Source: Flavobacterium sp. 102
Lineage (GTDB): Bacteria; Bacteroidota; Bacteroidia; Flavobacteriales; Flavobacteriaceae
Direction: 5' to 3'
DNA: 64,000 nt
Assembly (NCBI RefSeq): GCF_003634615.1
Contig: NZ_RBKX01000001.1
Coordinates: 248,001-312,000, forward strand
Positions 7,956 through 16,583 of this stretch are shown piece by piece (position 1 is the stretch's first letter; each line of letters opens with the position of its first letter). The position numbers and the translations under genes are program-made. The notes below the pieces were generated by a model that was given only the letters and a program-made list of their open reading frames with translations, made no database searches and was not told where the DNA came from.

Positions 7956-7989
7956 AGTAAGATGCATTCGTTATTTTAAAAAAACACTT

Positions 7990-8544
7990 TTGAATTTAGA
8001 AGATTTAATAAAGGCCTGCCAAAAGCAAAACAGCAAAGCGCAAGAAGAATTATACCATTTGTATAAGAACACTCTTTTTGCACTATGTTTAAAGTATTGC
8101 CAAAACGAAGCGGAAGCGGAAGACAATCTGCACAATGCATTTATTGAGATTTTCACCAACATCAAACAATATAAAGGCAAAGGCACTTTTGAAGGTTGGG
8201 TCAAACGAATCACCATCAACAAAGCCATTGACAGTTACAAAAAATCATATCAACTATCACCGATTAAAGATACTGACTTTCAAGATACTGATGTAACAGA
8301 AAATCAGTTAGAAGAATTTACGTTAGACCAAATTCTTTCTATAATTCAAAACTTACCTAATCAATATCGTCTGGTTTTTAACTTGTATGAATTGGATAAC
8401 TATTCGCACAACGAGATAGCCGAAATGCTAAACATCACGGTTGGTACTTCAAAATCAAATTTGTACAGAGCCAAAATGATTTTAAAAGAACAAATTAAGG
8501 CAATTGCCCCAATCCATAATATGAATATGAAATATGGAAAATAG
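7990..8544 (+). CDS. ECF-type RNA polymerase sigma-70 family factor (paralogue 1)
   Basis: 184 residues. Region 2 lies at about 10-80 (ALCLKYCQNEAEAEDNLHNAF, then KGTFEGWVKRITINKAID) and region 4 at about 120-172 (LPNQYRLVFNLYELDNYSHNEIAEML, then TVGTSKSNLYRAK). ECF factors direct RNA polymerase to a small regulon and are held by a membrane anti-sigma. The start is TTG at 7990: the frame is open upstream but contains no ATG or GTG before it runs into the remnant of the preceding gene. It overlaps the next gene, the likely anti-sigma/barrel protein, by 11 bp. It is related to the sigma factor at 55438-55998 (shared K-G-S/T-FEGW motif). Confidence 0.92.
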   Translation: MNLEDLIKACQKQNSKAQEELYHLYKNTLFALCLKYCQNEAEAEDNLHNAFIEIFTNIKQYKGKGTFEGWVKRITINKAIDSYKKSYQLSPIKDTDFQDTDVTENQLEEFTLDQILSIIQNLPNQYRLVFNLYELDNYSHNEIAEMLNITVGTSKSNLYRAKMILKEQIKAIAPIHNMNMKYGK

Positions 8545-9982
8545 AAAAGATATCGGAAAAGCCATTAGCGATAAACTGAATTCTCTGGAAAAAACGCCAA
8601 GAGAAAATGTTTGGAATGGCATTAGTTACGAACTTCAAAAGAAAAAAAAGCGAAGAATGGGTTTCTTTTTCTTTTGGACAAAAACCATCGGATTACTTCT
8701 TGTTGGAGCGATTGCGGCTTTATATGTCTATAATCAAAATGTGGATTTTAATACTTTATCTCCAGAAGATTCAAACGAACCTATCATTGTAAATGGCAAT
8801 AACAGAGAAACAAATACCAACAATTCTAATGAAAGAAATGCAGATAATGACAATTTAAACTCCAATTTAAACAATCGAAATGTCGTTGAAGACGAAAATA
8901 ACATTCATACTGTCGGGAATAAAAAAAATCCTAAAAACAGCAATTCGACTAGTGCCAAAAGCAAAAAAGGTTCTGTAAAAAACAGCCAAAATAGCCATTC
9001 GGCTTCAAAGAATTCTGGATTGTCTAAAAATAAGTCAAATCAGTTTTCAAATGTAAAAAGTAAAAAACCTATTAAAAAAACAAAAGTAGCATCTAAAACC
9101 ACCCAAGAAACCTTAAACCCAAACGAAGTCAATACTGAACCAAACTCCACTGTCCTTTTTGACCCAACATTATTACAAAACAAAAGTTCAGTAGATCAAA
9201 CTCAGGAAATAAATCTTAAAAAAACGGATTCACTTGCATCCAAAAAAGACAAAGAAAAAACGAAAAACATCAATATGTATCCTGAAGACAAAAAGGAAAC
9301 GGACAGCGCAAAAACGTATCGAAAGTTTGACATAGATGCTTTTGTATCGCCAACTATTTATGGTCATTTTGCCAAAAAATCAACATTAGACCGTCGATTA
9401 GATGGTATTTCTAAAAGTTCTACAATTACGATGAGCTATGGTTTGGGATTGACTTATCAAATAGGCGAAAAACTGAGTATTCGTATGGGTTACAGCAAAA
9501 TTGCTTTGGAGTCAACCACCAAAAACGTTGCGGTTAATACTCAAAATTATTCCGGTATAAAATACCATCCAACCTTAACGAATCAAACCATCTACATCGC
9601 TTCAAATAATGCCGAGAAAATGGATATCACACAAGAAATAAGTTATACCGAAATTCCATTGGAACTGAAATATAAGTTTTGGGACAAAAAAATAGGACTG
9701 TATGGTATTGCGGGTTTCAGTTATTTAATACTTGATAAAAATTCCGTTTCCATCAAAACAAATAACGGTTACAGCCAACAGATTGGTAAAATGAATAACA
9801 TTATGGACACTTCTGCTTCAACCAACATCGGATTTGGACTTGACTATGAAATCTTCAAAAACGCTAAGATTTTTGCCGAACCTATGTTCAATTATCAAAT
9901 CATGTCCTTTGACAACAGCAATCCGAAACCTTATTTCTTCGGAATTCATACGGGCATTCGGTATACCATTTTAAATAAATGA
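8534..9982 (+). CDS. Anti-sigma-like protein with TM segment, Asn/Lys/Ser-rich linker and C-terminal beta-barrel
   Basis: 482 residues. Residues 1-42 are soluble and basic at the end (KKKKRR), one TM helix spans about 43-66, a low-complexity linker rich in N, S, K and T runs from 70 to 260, and 261-482 has alternating beta-strand character ending in FGIHTGIRYTILNK, an outer-membrane barrel type end. No signal peptide precedes the TM. I infer an inner-membrane anchor whose linker crosses the periplasm to a barrel in the outer membrane. The N-terminus aligns without gaps with the protein at 54717-55451. The overlapping sigma gene upstream makes an anti-sigma role for residues 1-42 likely. I recall a Bacteroides family called dual membrane-spanning anti-sigma factors with this plan. 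Confidence 0.75.
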   Translation: MENRKDIGKAISDKLNSLEKTPRENVWNGISYELQKKKKRRMGFFFFWTKTIGLLLVGAIAALYVYNQNVDFNTLSPEDSNEPIIVNGNNRETNTNNSNERNADNDNLNSNLNNRNVVEDENNIHTVGNKKNPKNSNSTSAKSKKGSVKNSQNSHSASKNSGLSKNKSNQFSNVKSKKPIKKTKVASKTTQETLNPNEVNTEPNSTVLFDPTLLQNKSSVDQTQEINLKKTDSLASKKDKEKTKNINMYPEDKKETDSAKTYRKFDIDAFVSPTIYGHFAKKSTLDRRLDGISKSSTITMSYGLGLTYQIGEKLSIRMGYSKIALESTTKNVAVNTQNYSGIKYHPTLTNQTIYIASNNAEKMDITQEISYTEIPLELKYKFWDKKIGLYGIAGFSYLILDKNSVSIKTNNGYSQQIGKMNNIMDTSASTNIGFGLDYEIFKNAKIFAEPMFNYQIMSFDNSNPKPYFFGIHTGIRYTILNK

Positions 9983-10005
9983 TTGTGGTAGTTAGTTAAT
10001 TTGAT

Positions 10006-10039
10006 AAAACCCCGATTCTAATTTGAAATCGGGGTTTTT
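10006..10039. terminator. Bidirectional intrinsic terminator
   Basis: AAACCCCGATT, loop, AATCGGGGTTTTT: a perfect stem with A and T tracts on both sides, between two convergent genes. Confidence 0.88.
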
Positions 10040-10044
10040 GATTT

Positions 10045-10800
10045 TTACCAGTTCAATATCGGAAACGAACGCTTGGCATTTTTATTCCAAACACCAATTT
10101 GAAATCCTTTGGAATACGAACGGTTATAAACACCAACTTGCAAACCTCGATTGTATTTGGTTGCATTTATCAAACCTACATGAACTCCTTTTAATTCGTA
10201 AGATTGATTAAAAAGACCAACAGTTGCTCCTTTTAAAGAATTATTAGCATTATATACCCCAACAGAAACACCGTTTTGATGGTCTATGATAGTACCCAAA
10301 ACAGTAACGGAAACCCCATTGAAATCATTGAATTTATTGGCTAATGAAATATTCAAACCATTCATACTAGCCGTCGTAAAAAAGCAACCTGTACTCAGAT
10401 TTAAACCGTTGACTTTTACATGTGGCGTATGCTCCCAATTTTTTATTCTTAATCCTTCTCCGCCGCCACGGGATGACAAATCCGCATTTCCGATGACATC
10501 CGGTAAATGCAAAATTGCCAAAAAAGCCACAAAAACACCGGCAATTGGCGCTGGATTTACTTCTAAATTTAAGCCATTAATTGTTTGATTGGCAATTCGT
10601 CTGTTTTCTACATGGCCAAATCCGAAGGCAAAATTTACTTTGTTTATTTTTTTTGACATTGGCGTAAAGCCAAAAAATTGCGCGTGTTGTTCGACCGGAG
10701 TAAATCGTTGTTGGTAAATGCTGTTTTGTTGAACAATGGTGTCTTGAGCATAAATGATTTTAGTTGTTAAAATCAAAAGCAATAAAATTCTTGTTTTCAT
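10045..10800 (-). CDS. LA_2272-type surface repeat protein
   Basis: 251 residues from the ATG at 10800, which starts a clean signal peptide (MKTRILLLLILTTKIIYAQ); an ATG eight codons upstream is less likely. The C-terminal third is a ladder of about five 13-14 residue repeats of the form G-x-x-VG-V/L-Y/F-N (GVSVGVYN, GATVGLFN, GVHVGLIN, GLQVGVYN, GFQIGVWN), and earlier variants with NGLNL/NGLNIS occur from about residue 75. Such repeats are known from LA_2272-type surface proteins of Leptospira and many Bacteroidetes; function unknown. It is probably in or at the outer membrane. Divergent from the HTH gene at 10904. Confidence 0.72.
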   Translation of the reverse strand: MKTRILLLLILTTKIIYAQDTIVQQNSIYQQRFTPVEQHAQFFGFTPMSKKINKVNFAFGFGHVENRRIANQTINGLNLEVNPAPIAGVFVAFLAILHLPDVIGNADLSSRGGGEGLRIKNWEHTPHVKVNGLNLSTGCFFTTASMNGLNISLANKFNDFNGVSVTVLGTIIDHQNGVSVGVYNANNSLKGATVGLFNQSYELKGVHVGLINATKYNRGLQVGVYNRSYSKGFQIGVWNKNAKRSFPILNW

Positions 10801-10881
10801 GATAATTTGATTTTTAAAATTCAAATCAAAACTATTGTGATATTTACAATAATTTTAACGAAAAGCAATTAAAATAATTTT

Positions 10882-10889
10882 TACATTTG
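10882..10889 (+). promoter_or_regulatory. -7 box TACATTTG for the HTH gene
   Basis: Exact TAnnTTTG match, 14 bases before the ATG at 10904. Because the box ends on the first base of the upstream GTG candidate (10889), that GTG cannot be part of the transcript as a usable start. Confidence 0.6.
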
Positions 10890-10903
10890 TGATTATCGCA
10901 AAT

Positions 10904-11866
10904 ATGAACAACCAAGAAACACTTCTTAACGAGATTCGAAAACAGATTTCCACATCGAGTTCTTTAAACGATGCTGTTGCTGTTGCATTAGACATTAGTT
11001 ATGATGCGGCACACAGAAGGGTTTCGGGAAAAAGTAAGTTTTCTATTGACGAAACTATTTTACTTTGCCAACATTATAACTTGTCGCTAGACACAATTTT
11101 CAACAATGAAAAGAAAATGGTCGTTGAAAAAACCAAAGAAGTCAATTCGGAAGCCGATTTGGTTCAGTACTTCCGAGATTCTGCGGCGCATTTGAGTGAG
11201 TTTAACAATACCGAAAATCTCTCCATTTTTTATTCAGCCAAAGACATTCCGTTGTTTTACACTATTGGTGGAAGCTTGCTTTCCAAATTCAAATTGTATG
11301 TATGGCTTAATCTTTTAATCGGAAAAGAGAATATTCCTTCTTTTGAAAGCTTTACCATTTCCAGTCAACTTCAAGAACATTCCTCACTAATTCAAAACGT
11401 TTTTGCCAAAGCTACAGTTCATGAAATTTGGAATGAAACTACGATTAACAGTACGATTCAACAAATATTATACTTTTTTGAATCAGGTTTACTCAGCATT
11501 AACAACGCGACCGAACTCTATCAGGATGTTAAAAGAATGCTGCTCAATATTGAAGAAAAATCGAGTCAAAACGACATTCAATACCATTTGTACCAAAATG
11601 ATTTATTGATTTTAAACAATAGCGTATTGGTCAAAAATGAGGTCAAAAGTAAGCTTTTCATTCCTTATACGTTGTTAGGCTATTTCATTACGGAGGATTT
11701 GGATACCACCAAAAATGCTTCCGAATATTTTAAATACCAAATGAAAAACTCAAAGTCACTCAATCTTTCCGGAACGCGTGACCGAAAGCTCTTTTTCAAC
11801 AAAGCAAATCAAAAAGTTGACTATTATTTGCAACGATTAAACAATCAAATCGATTTGTTATTCTAA
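10904..11866 (+). CDS. HTH-type transcriptional regulator with a large C-terminal sensor-like region
   Basis: 320 residues. Residues about 1-70 form a small HTH-like domain (VAVALDISYDAAHRRVSGKSKF followed by DETILLCQHYNLSLDTIF), similar to Xre/BetR-like N-termini. The remaining 250 residues are helical, without a domain I recognise. No membrane segment. It stands alone between the divergent repeat protein and the DUF2339 gene, which starts 24 bp downstream and may be co-transcribed. Regulatory targets are unknown; the divergent surface protein is a candidate. The start at 10904 was chosen from the promoter position. Confidence 0.72.
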   Translation: MNNQETLLNEIRKQISTSSSLNDAVAVALDISYDAAHRRVSGKSKFSIDETILLCQHYNLSLDTIFNNEKKMVVEKTKEVNSEADLVQYFRDSAAHLSEFNNTENLSIFYSAKDIPLFYTIGGSLLSKFKLYVWLNLLIGKENIPSFESFTISSQLQEHSSLIQNVFAKATVHEIWNETTINSTIQQILYFFESGLLSINNATELYQDVKRMLLNIEEKSSQNDIQYHLYQNDLLILNNSVLVKNEVKSKLFIPYTLLGYFITEDLDTTKNASEYFKYQMKNSKSLNLSGTRDRKLFFNKANQKVDYYLQRLNNQIDLLF

Positions 11867-11890
11867 AAACTAACCTAAATTTTGTGAATT

Positions 11891-14800
11891 ATGGGGTTTA
11901 TCATTTTCATTTTAGTAATCTGTATTTTTTTCTTATTCAATAATTTCTATAATTTAAGAAGAGACCATAAGTTTTTAAAATCAATTCTGGAGAAATATTC
12001 TGTAGACCTCGCTGATTTAAAAAAAGAAGTCTCAGCACTTAAAAACCCAATTGAAAGCCAAACCCTTTCCACTGACACTATTATTCAGCCAATAGCGGAA
12101 ATTGTAACTGAAGAAGTAATAACAACCATTACTCCAATTGACATTCCCGTTCCCAAACCACAACCGATAATTGAGGAAATAAAAATTCCTGAATTACCGG
12201 TACTAAACTACGAAAGCCATCCATTACCAAAATTTGAAAAGCCAAAAGCAATTGTTGAAGAAGTTTATCCTGAAAAAGTTATTGAAGAGAAAATCTATCA
12301 AGAAAGTACTTTTTCTCTATTGTTAAAAAAAGCGGAAAAGCAATTTGCCGACAATTGGACCGGAATTCTCGGAACCGCCATTATGGTGCTTGGCATTGGC
12401 TATTTGAGTATTTATACGGCATTAAAAGTCGAGCCGATTTTCAGGGTTTTAATCTTGTGGTTGTACGCCGGTTTACTCATTGGTTCATATTACATTTTGG
12501 CCAAAAAAGAAAAATGGAACAAAACCGGACTTTGGTTGCGAAGTGCCGGCGCGAGTTTGTTTTTGTTTGGTTGTTATGGTGCTTCACAAATAGAAGCCTT
12601 GACATTTATTGATAACAATGGCTTTGGTTATTCTTTAATCGGACTCGGAATTGCGCTCAATTTGTACGTTGGTTACATCATCAAGCAGCAAACATTTTTG
12701 TCACTTCATGTGGTTTTGAGCTTACTGATTTTATGCGTCATTCCCGAAAAATTATTGGTCACTTTTATCTTAGCAGCCATTACATCAACCATCGGAATTG
12801 TGTTGTCTTATAAAGAAAAATGGGAATATCATTTGCTGATTGTGATTATTGCTTTCATCATTTTCGATATTTGGTTCAATGCCGAAGGAACAACTTTAAC
12901 CACAACACAAAACATCTTTGCTATTCTGGGAATCGTAATGGTCTCGACTAGTTGCATGTTTATGCAATATAGAAGTGTTTACGAAAACACGCATTTTGAC
13001 AAAGCTGCTTTTATTACACATTTAACCAATTGGATTTTATTCGCCATTGGCTTAATTCTACATTCTACGGGAAGTCATTTTAAAACTTTTATTTTGTTTG
13101 CCGGAGCGATTATTTGTTTCTTTATGGCGATTAAAGCGCGTAAGAAAAAGATATTTTGGCTTTATAACTTAGACGGAATGGTCGCTTTTATCCTTTTTTC
13201 GCTAAGTATTATCATGCTGAATGATTGGAATGTTGGTGTTGATATTATTGCTTGTATTTTATATCTAATTACGATTGCTTGCTTGTTTGCGGTTTACCAA
13301 CAAAAAGAAGCTTTGCTGTATAAAATATTCCTCGGCATTAATCATTTTATGGCGTTTGCTTTAATCATTTTTTCCGCCTTACTATACAGTAGTTCATTGG
13401 AACAAACCCAAATCACGAGTGCTTTAGCCAGTTTAATTGCCCTGACCATCATTTCACTTGCTGTACCGATTTTCTCGGTAATTAAGAAAGAATATTTAAC
13501 GGTCGATTCATTTTTTGGCGAAAAGAGTTTGAGTTTAAACGGATTGCTTTCAATAGTGTTTTCGATGTTTGTCATTCTGAAAATGGATGATGCATTTGGC
13601 AATTCCTTCTATTATATTGTAATTGGTTTGGGATTCCTTTGGTGTTTGCTGAAACGAACCTATGATTCTAAAACATTTGACATTGGACGACTCTTCTTTT
13701 TAGGATTGAGCTTATTCACGGGAATACTTTTACTAAACACTCAAGAGCAATCATACACAGATTTAGTGTTTGCTTTAGGTTTGTTCGCTGTTGTTGGTTT
13801 CAACTGGTCGCTAAAACGCTTTTACAACAATGTCTTTCTCATTCCGTTCTTGTGTATTTTGGGTTCCAATGCGGTTTTGGTGGTGTTGTCTTTCAAATAT
13901 TTATCAGATTATTACCTACTGCATATTTTTAGTTTGTTTGGCATTGCTTTACTCAATCATGAATTTTTGTGGTTCAATTTCAAAAAGAAGTATTTGGTAG
14001 TCGAAAATGAAACATTACTCTATCTTTTCTATTATTTCTTGGCCTTTTTAGGAAGCTTTACATTGCTGTGGCATTCTTGGAAACTCACCAATACTGAAAT
14101 CGGTTTAACCTGTTTAGGAATTTCCATTGTCGAAGTTTATGTTTTGTTTGCCAAAAGAATCAAAAACAAAACGGCTGACTCGAGCGTTAGCGAACAGGCG
14201 AAGCAAACGCTTACCAATTGGAACCATTTTAATCTTTTGAATTCAGAATTATTACTTTTCAATTCGCTGTTATTTGGTTTTTGTTGTTTACAAATCGAAT
14301 ACAGTTCGGTGCTTTTATCAGTTTTAGCTATAATTAGCTTCCTTTCGTTCCAAAAATTCATTGAGTTTAAACGCTATAAAAACTATGCTTTTATACTAAT
14401 GATTGTAGGTGTTGCATTCTCTATTCATCAAGCGATTGACCATATTGATTCGACTGACAAAACTATTCTTTATATCACTCAAGCCGCTAGTATTTTGATA
14501 TCAATTGGCTATTACTATTTATTATTAAAAACCGAAAAAGAAGAAAGCAAACTTTTCACAAAACTATTGCCTTACCTCCAAAACCTTTGGATAATAGTTT
14601 TATTATTCATCCAAGTCGAATTCAAATATCTTGCGGTCTTATTTATGGGATTGGCGTTACTGAATTTCTGGTTAATCACTTCTAATAAAATCAAAACAGA
14701 ACTTCATTTCGCTACCGGAATTGGTTTATTAGGAATCATAACTTCCGTATTCTTTAGCATTAACAAACTCAACAATTTTGAAGTAATCGATTGGACGCTT

Positions 14801-15487
14801 CAATTAGGAAGTGTTGTCATGGGAATCTTGTTTGTTATTCTTTTAAGTAAAAAAGAAGCTATTGAAACCTTAAAATCCAATTACCAAATTGTACTTAATA
14901 TTTGGCTATCCATCATCATGTTTTCTCAATTAGAACACAAATGGCTTCCGGTATTTTGGGCAACAACTGCTATCTTAAATCTGTATTTGCATTTTCGAAA
15001 AATCAGTCCGCAAAAGAACATCAGCATTGTGTATTATTTATTGGCCAATGTACATTTGGGCATCATCAGTTTCCATTTTTACGAACCTAACTTCTTGCCG
15101 GTTTATCTTTTAATATTCGTGCTTTTGGGCATTTATATTTATTTAGCTTACAAATGGATGGAAAATTTCAATCTCAAAAACAGCCTGATGATCTATCCGG
15201 CAACGTTAAGTATTGGTTGTTTCTTATATCTTTCATTCGACAAAGGCATACTGACTTTCTTCTGGATTTTAGAAGCCTTAGGATTGTTGATTTTGGGCAT
15301 CATGCTCAAGGAAAAATATTTCCGTTATGTTTCTTTATCCTTAGTTGGCCTTTGTATTGTAAGATTAATGTTCTTTGATTTATCTAACACTGATTTTTTG
15401 ATTAGAGCCTTGGTTTTATTGGGTGTCGGGGTCGTATTATTGGTAATGAACAGTCTGTTCAAGAAGTACAAAGACCGGTTTGATTAA
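11891..15487 (+). CDS. DUF2339 polytopic membrane protein
   Basis: 1198 residues. One N-terminal TM (1-18), a short coiled-coil-like part (LRRDHKFLKSILEKYSVDL onward), a Pro/Glu/Ile-rich stretch (about 55-130), then roughly thirty TM helices to the end. The segment FADNWTGILGTAIMVLGIGY and the size fit DUF2339, a family of giant membrane proteins of unknown function. The linker around residue 765 contains SSVSEQAKQT, encoded by a short GC-rich motif that also occurs in the rpoD terminator region. It may be co-transcribed with the HTH gene. Confidence 0.85.
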   Translation: MGFIIFILVICIFFLFNNFYNLRRDHKFLKSILEKYSVDLADLKKEVSALKNPIESQTLSTDTIIQPIAEIVTEEVITTITPIDIPVPKPQPIIEEIKIPELPVLNYESHPLPKFEKPKAIVEEVYPEKVIEEKIYQESTFSLLLKKAEKQFADNWTGILGTAIMVLGIGYLSIYTALKVEPIFRVLILWLYAGLLIGSYYILAKKEKWNKTGLWLRSAGASLFLFGCYGASQIEALTFIDNNGFGYSLIGLGIALNLYVGYIIKQQTFLSLHVVLSLLILCVIPEKLLVTFILAAITSTIGIVLSYKEKWEYHLLIVIIAFIIFDIWFNAEGTTLTTTQNIFAILGIVMVSTSCMFMQYRSVYENTHFDKAAFITHLTNWILFAIGLILHSTGSHFKTFILFAGAIICFFMAIKARKKKIFWLYNLDGMVAFILFSLSIIMLNDWNVGVDIIACILYLITIACLFAVYQQKEALLYKIFLGINHFMAFALIIFSALLYSSSLEQTQITSALASLIALTIISLAVPIFSVIKKEYLTVDSFFGEKSLSLNGLLSIVFSMFVILKMDDAFGNSFYYIVIGLGFLWCLLKRTYDSKTFDIGRLFFLGLSLFTGILLLNTQEQSYTDLVFALGLFAVVGFNWSLKRFYNNVFLIPFLCILGSNAVLVVLSFKYLSDYYLLHIFSLFGIALLNHEFLWFNFKKKYLVVENETLLYLFYYFLAFLGSFTLLWHSWKLTNTEIGLTCLGISIVEVYVLFAKRIKNKTADSSVSEQAKQTLTNWNHFNLLNSELLLFNSLLFGFCCLQIEYSSVLLSVLAIISFLSFQKFIEFKRYKNYAFILMIVGVAFSIHQAIDHIDSTDKTILYITQAASILISIGYYYLLLKTEKEESKLFTKLLPYLQNLWIIVLLFIQVEFKYLAVLFMGLALLNFWLITSNKIKTELHFATGIGLLGIITSVFFSINKLNNFEVIDWTLQLGSVVMGILFVILLSKKEAIETLKSNYQIVLNIWLSIIMFSQLEHKWLPVFWATTAILNLYLHFRKISPQKNISIVYYLLANVHLGIISFHFYEPNFLPVYLLIFVLLGIYIYLAYKWMENFNLKNSLMIYPATLSIGCFLYLSFDKGILTFFWILEALGLLILGIMLKEKYFRYVSLSLVGLCIVRLMFFDLSNTDFLIRALVLLGVGVVLLVMNSLFKKYKDRFD

Positions 15488-15553
15488 AAAAACATTATGG
15501 TTTTGTAACTTTTTTGTTTTTTTACACGTACAACCACTTGAACACTTTAAAGT

Positions 15554-15560
15554 AAAGGAG
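15554..15560 (+). promoter_or_regulatory. Shine-Dalgarno sequence in front of rpoD
   Basis: AAAGGAG with nine bases to the ATG. It is the clearest Shine-Dalgarno sequence I noticed in the window; most genes here have none. Confidence 0.65.
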
Positions 15561-15569
15561 ATACATTAA

Positions 15570-16433
15570 ATGAGACAACTCAAAATCACCAAGCAGGTAA
15601 CCAATCGTGAAACTGCTTCCTTAGACAAGTACCTACAAGAAATTGGAAAAGTAGATTTAATTACTGCCGATGAAGAAGTTGAATTAGCACAGAAAATTAA
15701 AGCCGGAGATCAAAGAGCCTTGGAAAAATTGACCAAAGCTAATTTGCGTTTTGTGGTTTCTGTAGCAAAACAATACCAAAATCAAGGTTTGACTCTTCCC
15801 GATTTGATTAATGAAGGTAACTTAGGCTTGATAAAAGCAGCGCAACGTTTTGATGAAACGCGTGGTTTTAAATTCATTTCATATGCCGTATGGTGGATTC
15901 GTCAATCTATACTTCAAGCTTTAGCGGAACAATCTCGTATTGTACGTTTGCCTCTGAATAAAATTGGTTCTATCAATAAAATCAACAAAATGTACGCCTT
16001 ATTAGAGCAATCTAACGAACGTGCACCTTCTGCTGAAGAAATTGCCAAAGAATTAGACATGACCGTAAATGATGTAAAAGAGTCTATGAAAAACTCCGGC
16101 CGTCACTTATCTATGGATGCACCACTTGTAGAAGGAGAAGATTCTAACCTTTACGACGTTTTACGTTCAGGCGAATCGCCAAATCCGGACAGAGAATTAA
16201 TTCACGAATCATTGCGTACTGAAATTGAACGTTCTCTAGAAACCTTAACGCCAAGAGAAGCAGACGTTGTACGTTTGTACTTTGGTTTAGGCGATCAACA
16301 TCCAATGACTCTAGAAGAGATTGGAGAAACTTTCGATTTAACTCGTGAGCGTGTGCGTCAAATTAAAGAAAAAGCCATTAGAAGATTAAAACATACTTCA
16401 AGAAGTAAAATTTTAAAAACATATTTAGGATAA
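15570..16433 (+). CDS. rpoD: Primary RNA polymerase sigma factor RpoD/SigA
   Basis: 287 residues, the short Bacteroidetes form lacking region 1.1. Region 1.2 (about 16-45), region 2 with [20 protein letters not shown] and [16 protein letters not shown], region 3 (about 130-205) and region 4 with [13 protein letters not shown] and the HTH segment [20 protein letters not shown]. It directs transcription of housekeeping genes, in this phylum from -33 TTG / -7 TAnnTTTG promoters, which are abundant in this window. It stands alone, with a Shine-Dalgarno sequence upstream and up to three consecutive terminators downstream. Confidence 0.97.
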   Translation: MRQLKITKQVTNRETASLDKYLQEIGKVDLITADEEVELAQKIKAGDQRALEKLTKANLRFVVSVAKQYQNQGLTLPDLINEGNLGLIKAAQRFDETRGFKFISYAVWWIRQSILQALAEQSRIVRLPLNKIGSINKINKMYALLEQSNERAPSAEEIAKELDMTVNDVKESMKNSGRHLSMDAPLVEGEDSNLYDVLRSGESPNPDRELIHESLRTEIERSLETLTPREADVVRLYFGLGDQHPMTLEEIGETFDLTRERVRQIKEKAIRRLKHTSRSKILKTYLG

Positions 16434-16449
16434 TCCTAATAACGACAAC

Positions 16450-16476
16450 AACAGTCTGATTAACTGTTCGTTTTTT
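16450..16476 (+). terminator. Terminator 1 after rpoD
   Basis: AACAGT, loop CTGATTA, ACTGTT and CGTTTTTT. Weak six-pair stem. The seven-base loop is identical to that of the next hairpin. Confidence 0.55.
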
Positions 16477-16488
16477 GATTGATGATTG

Positions 16489-16521
16489 AAACTCCGGCTG
16501 ATTACCGGAGTTTTATTTTTT
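16489..16521 (+). terminator. Terminator 2 after rpoD
   Basis: AAACTCCGG, loop CTGATTA, CCGGAGTTT and TATTTTTT: perfect nine-pair stem with a T tract. Confidence 0.85.
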
Positions 16522-16532
16522 GCGTGGCAAAT

Positions 16533-16580
16533 AAAACTCCAGTCTGTTCGCTACGCTCGGGTTTCCGGAGTTTTATTTTT
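16533..16580 (+). terminator. Terminator 3, diverged copy of terminator 2 with an enlarged loop
   Basis: AAAACTCC and GGAGTTTT flank a 26-base loop carrying CTGTTCGCTACGCTCGG. The 3' arm and the tail TATTTTTT are the same as in terminator 2, so this looks like a duplicated terminator whose loop gained a GC-rich insert. Confidence 0.55.
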
Positions 16581-16583
16581 TAT

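Noticed and set aside
8810..9130. Possible foreign or mobile DNA because of the Asn/Lys/Ser-rich low-complexity stretch
   Set aside because: It is an in-frame linker between a TM segment and a barrel, and AT-rich codons are usual in this genome; no repeats or transposase are nearby.
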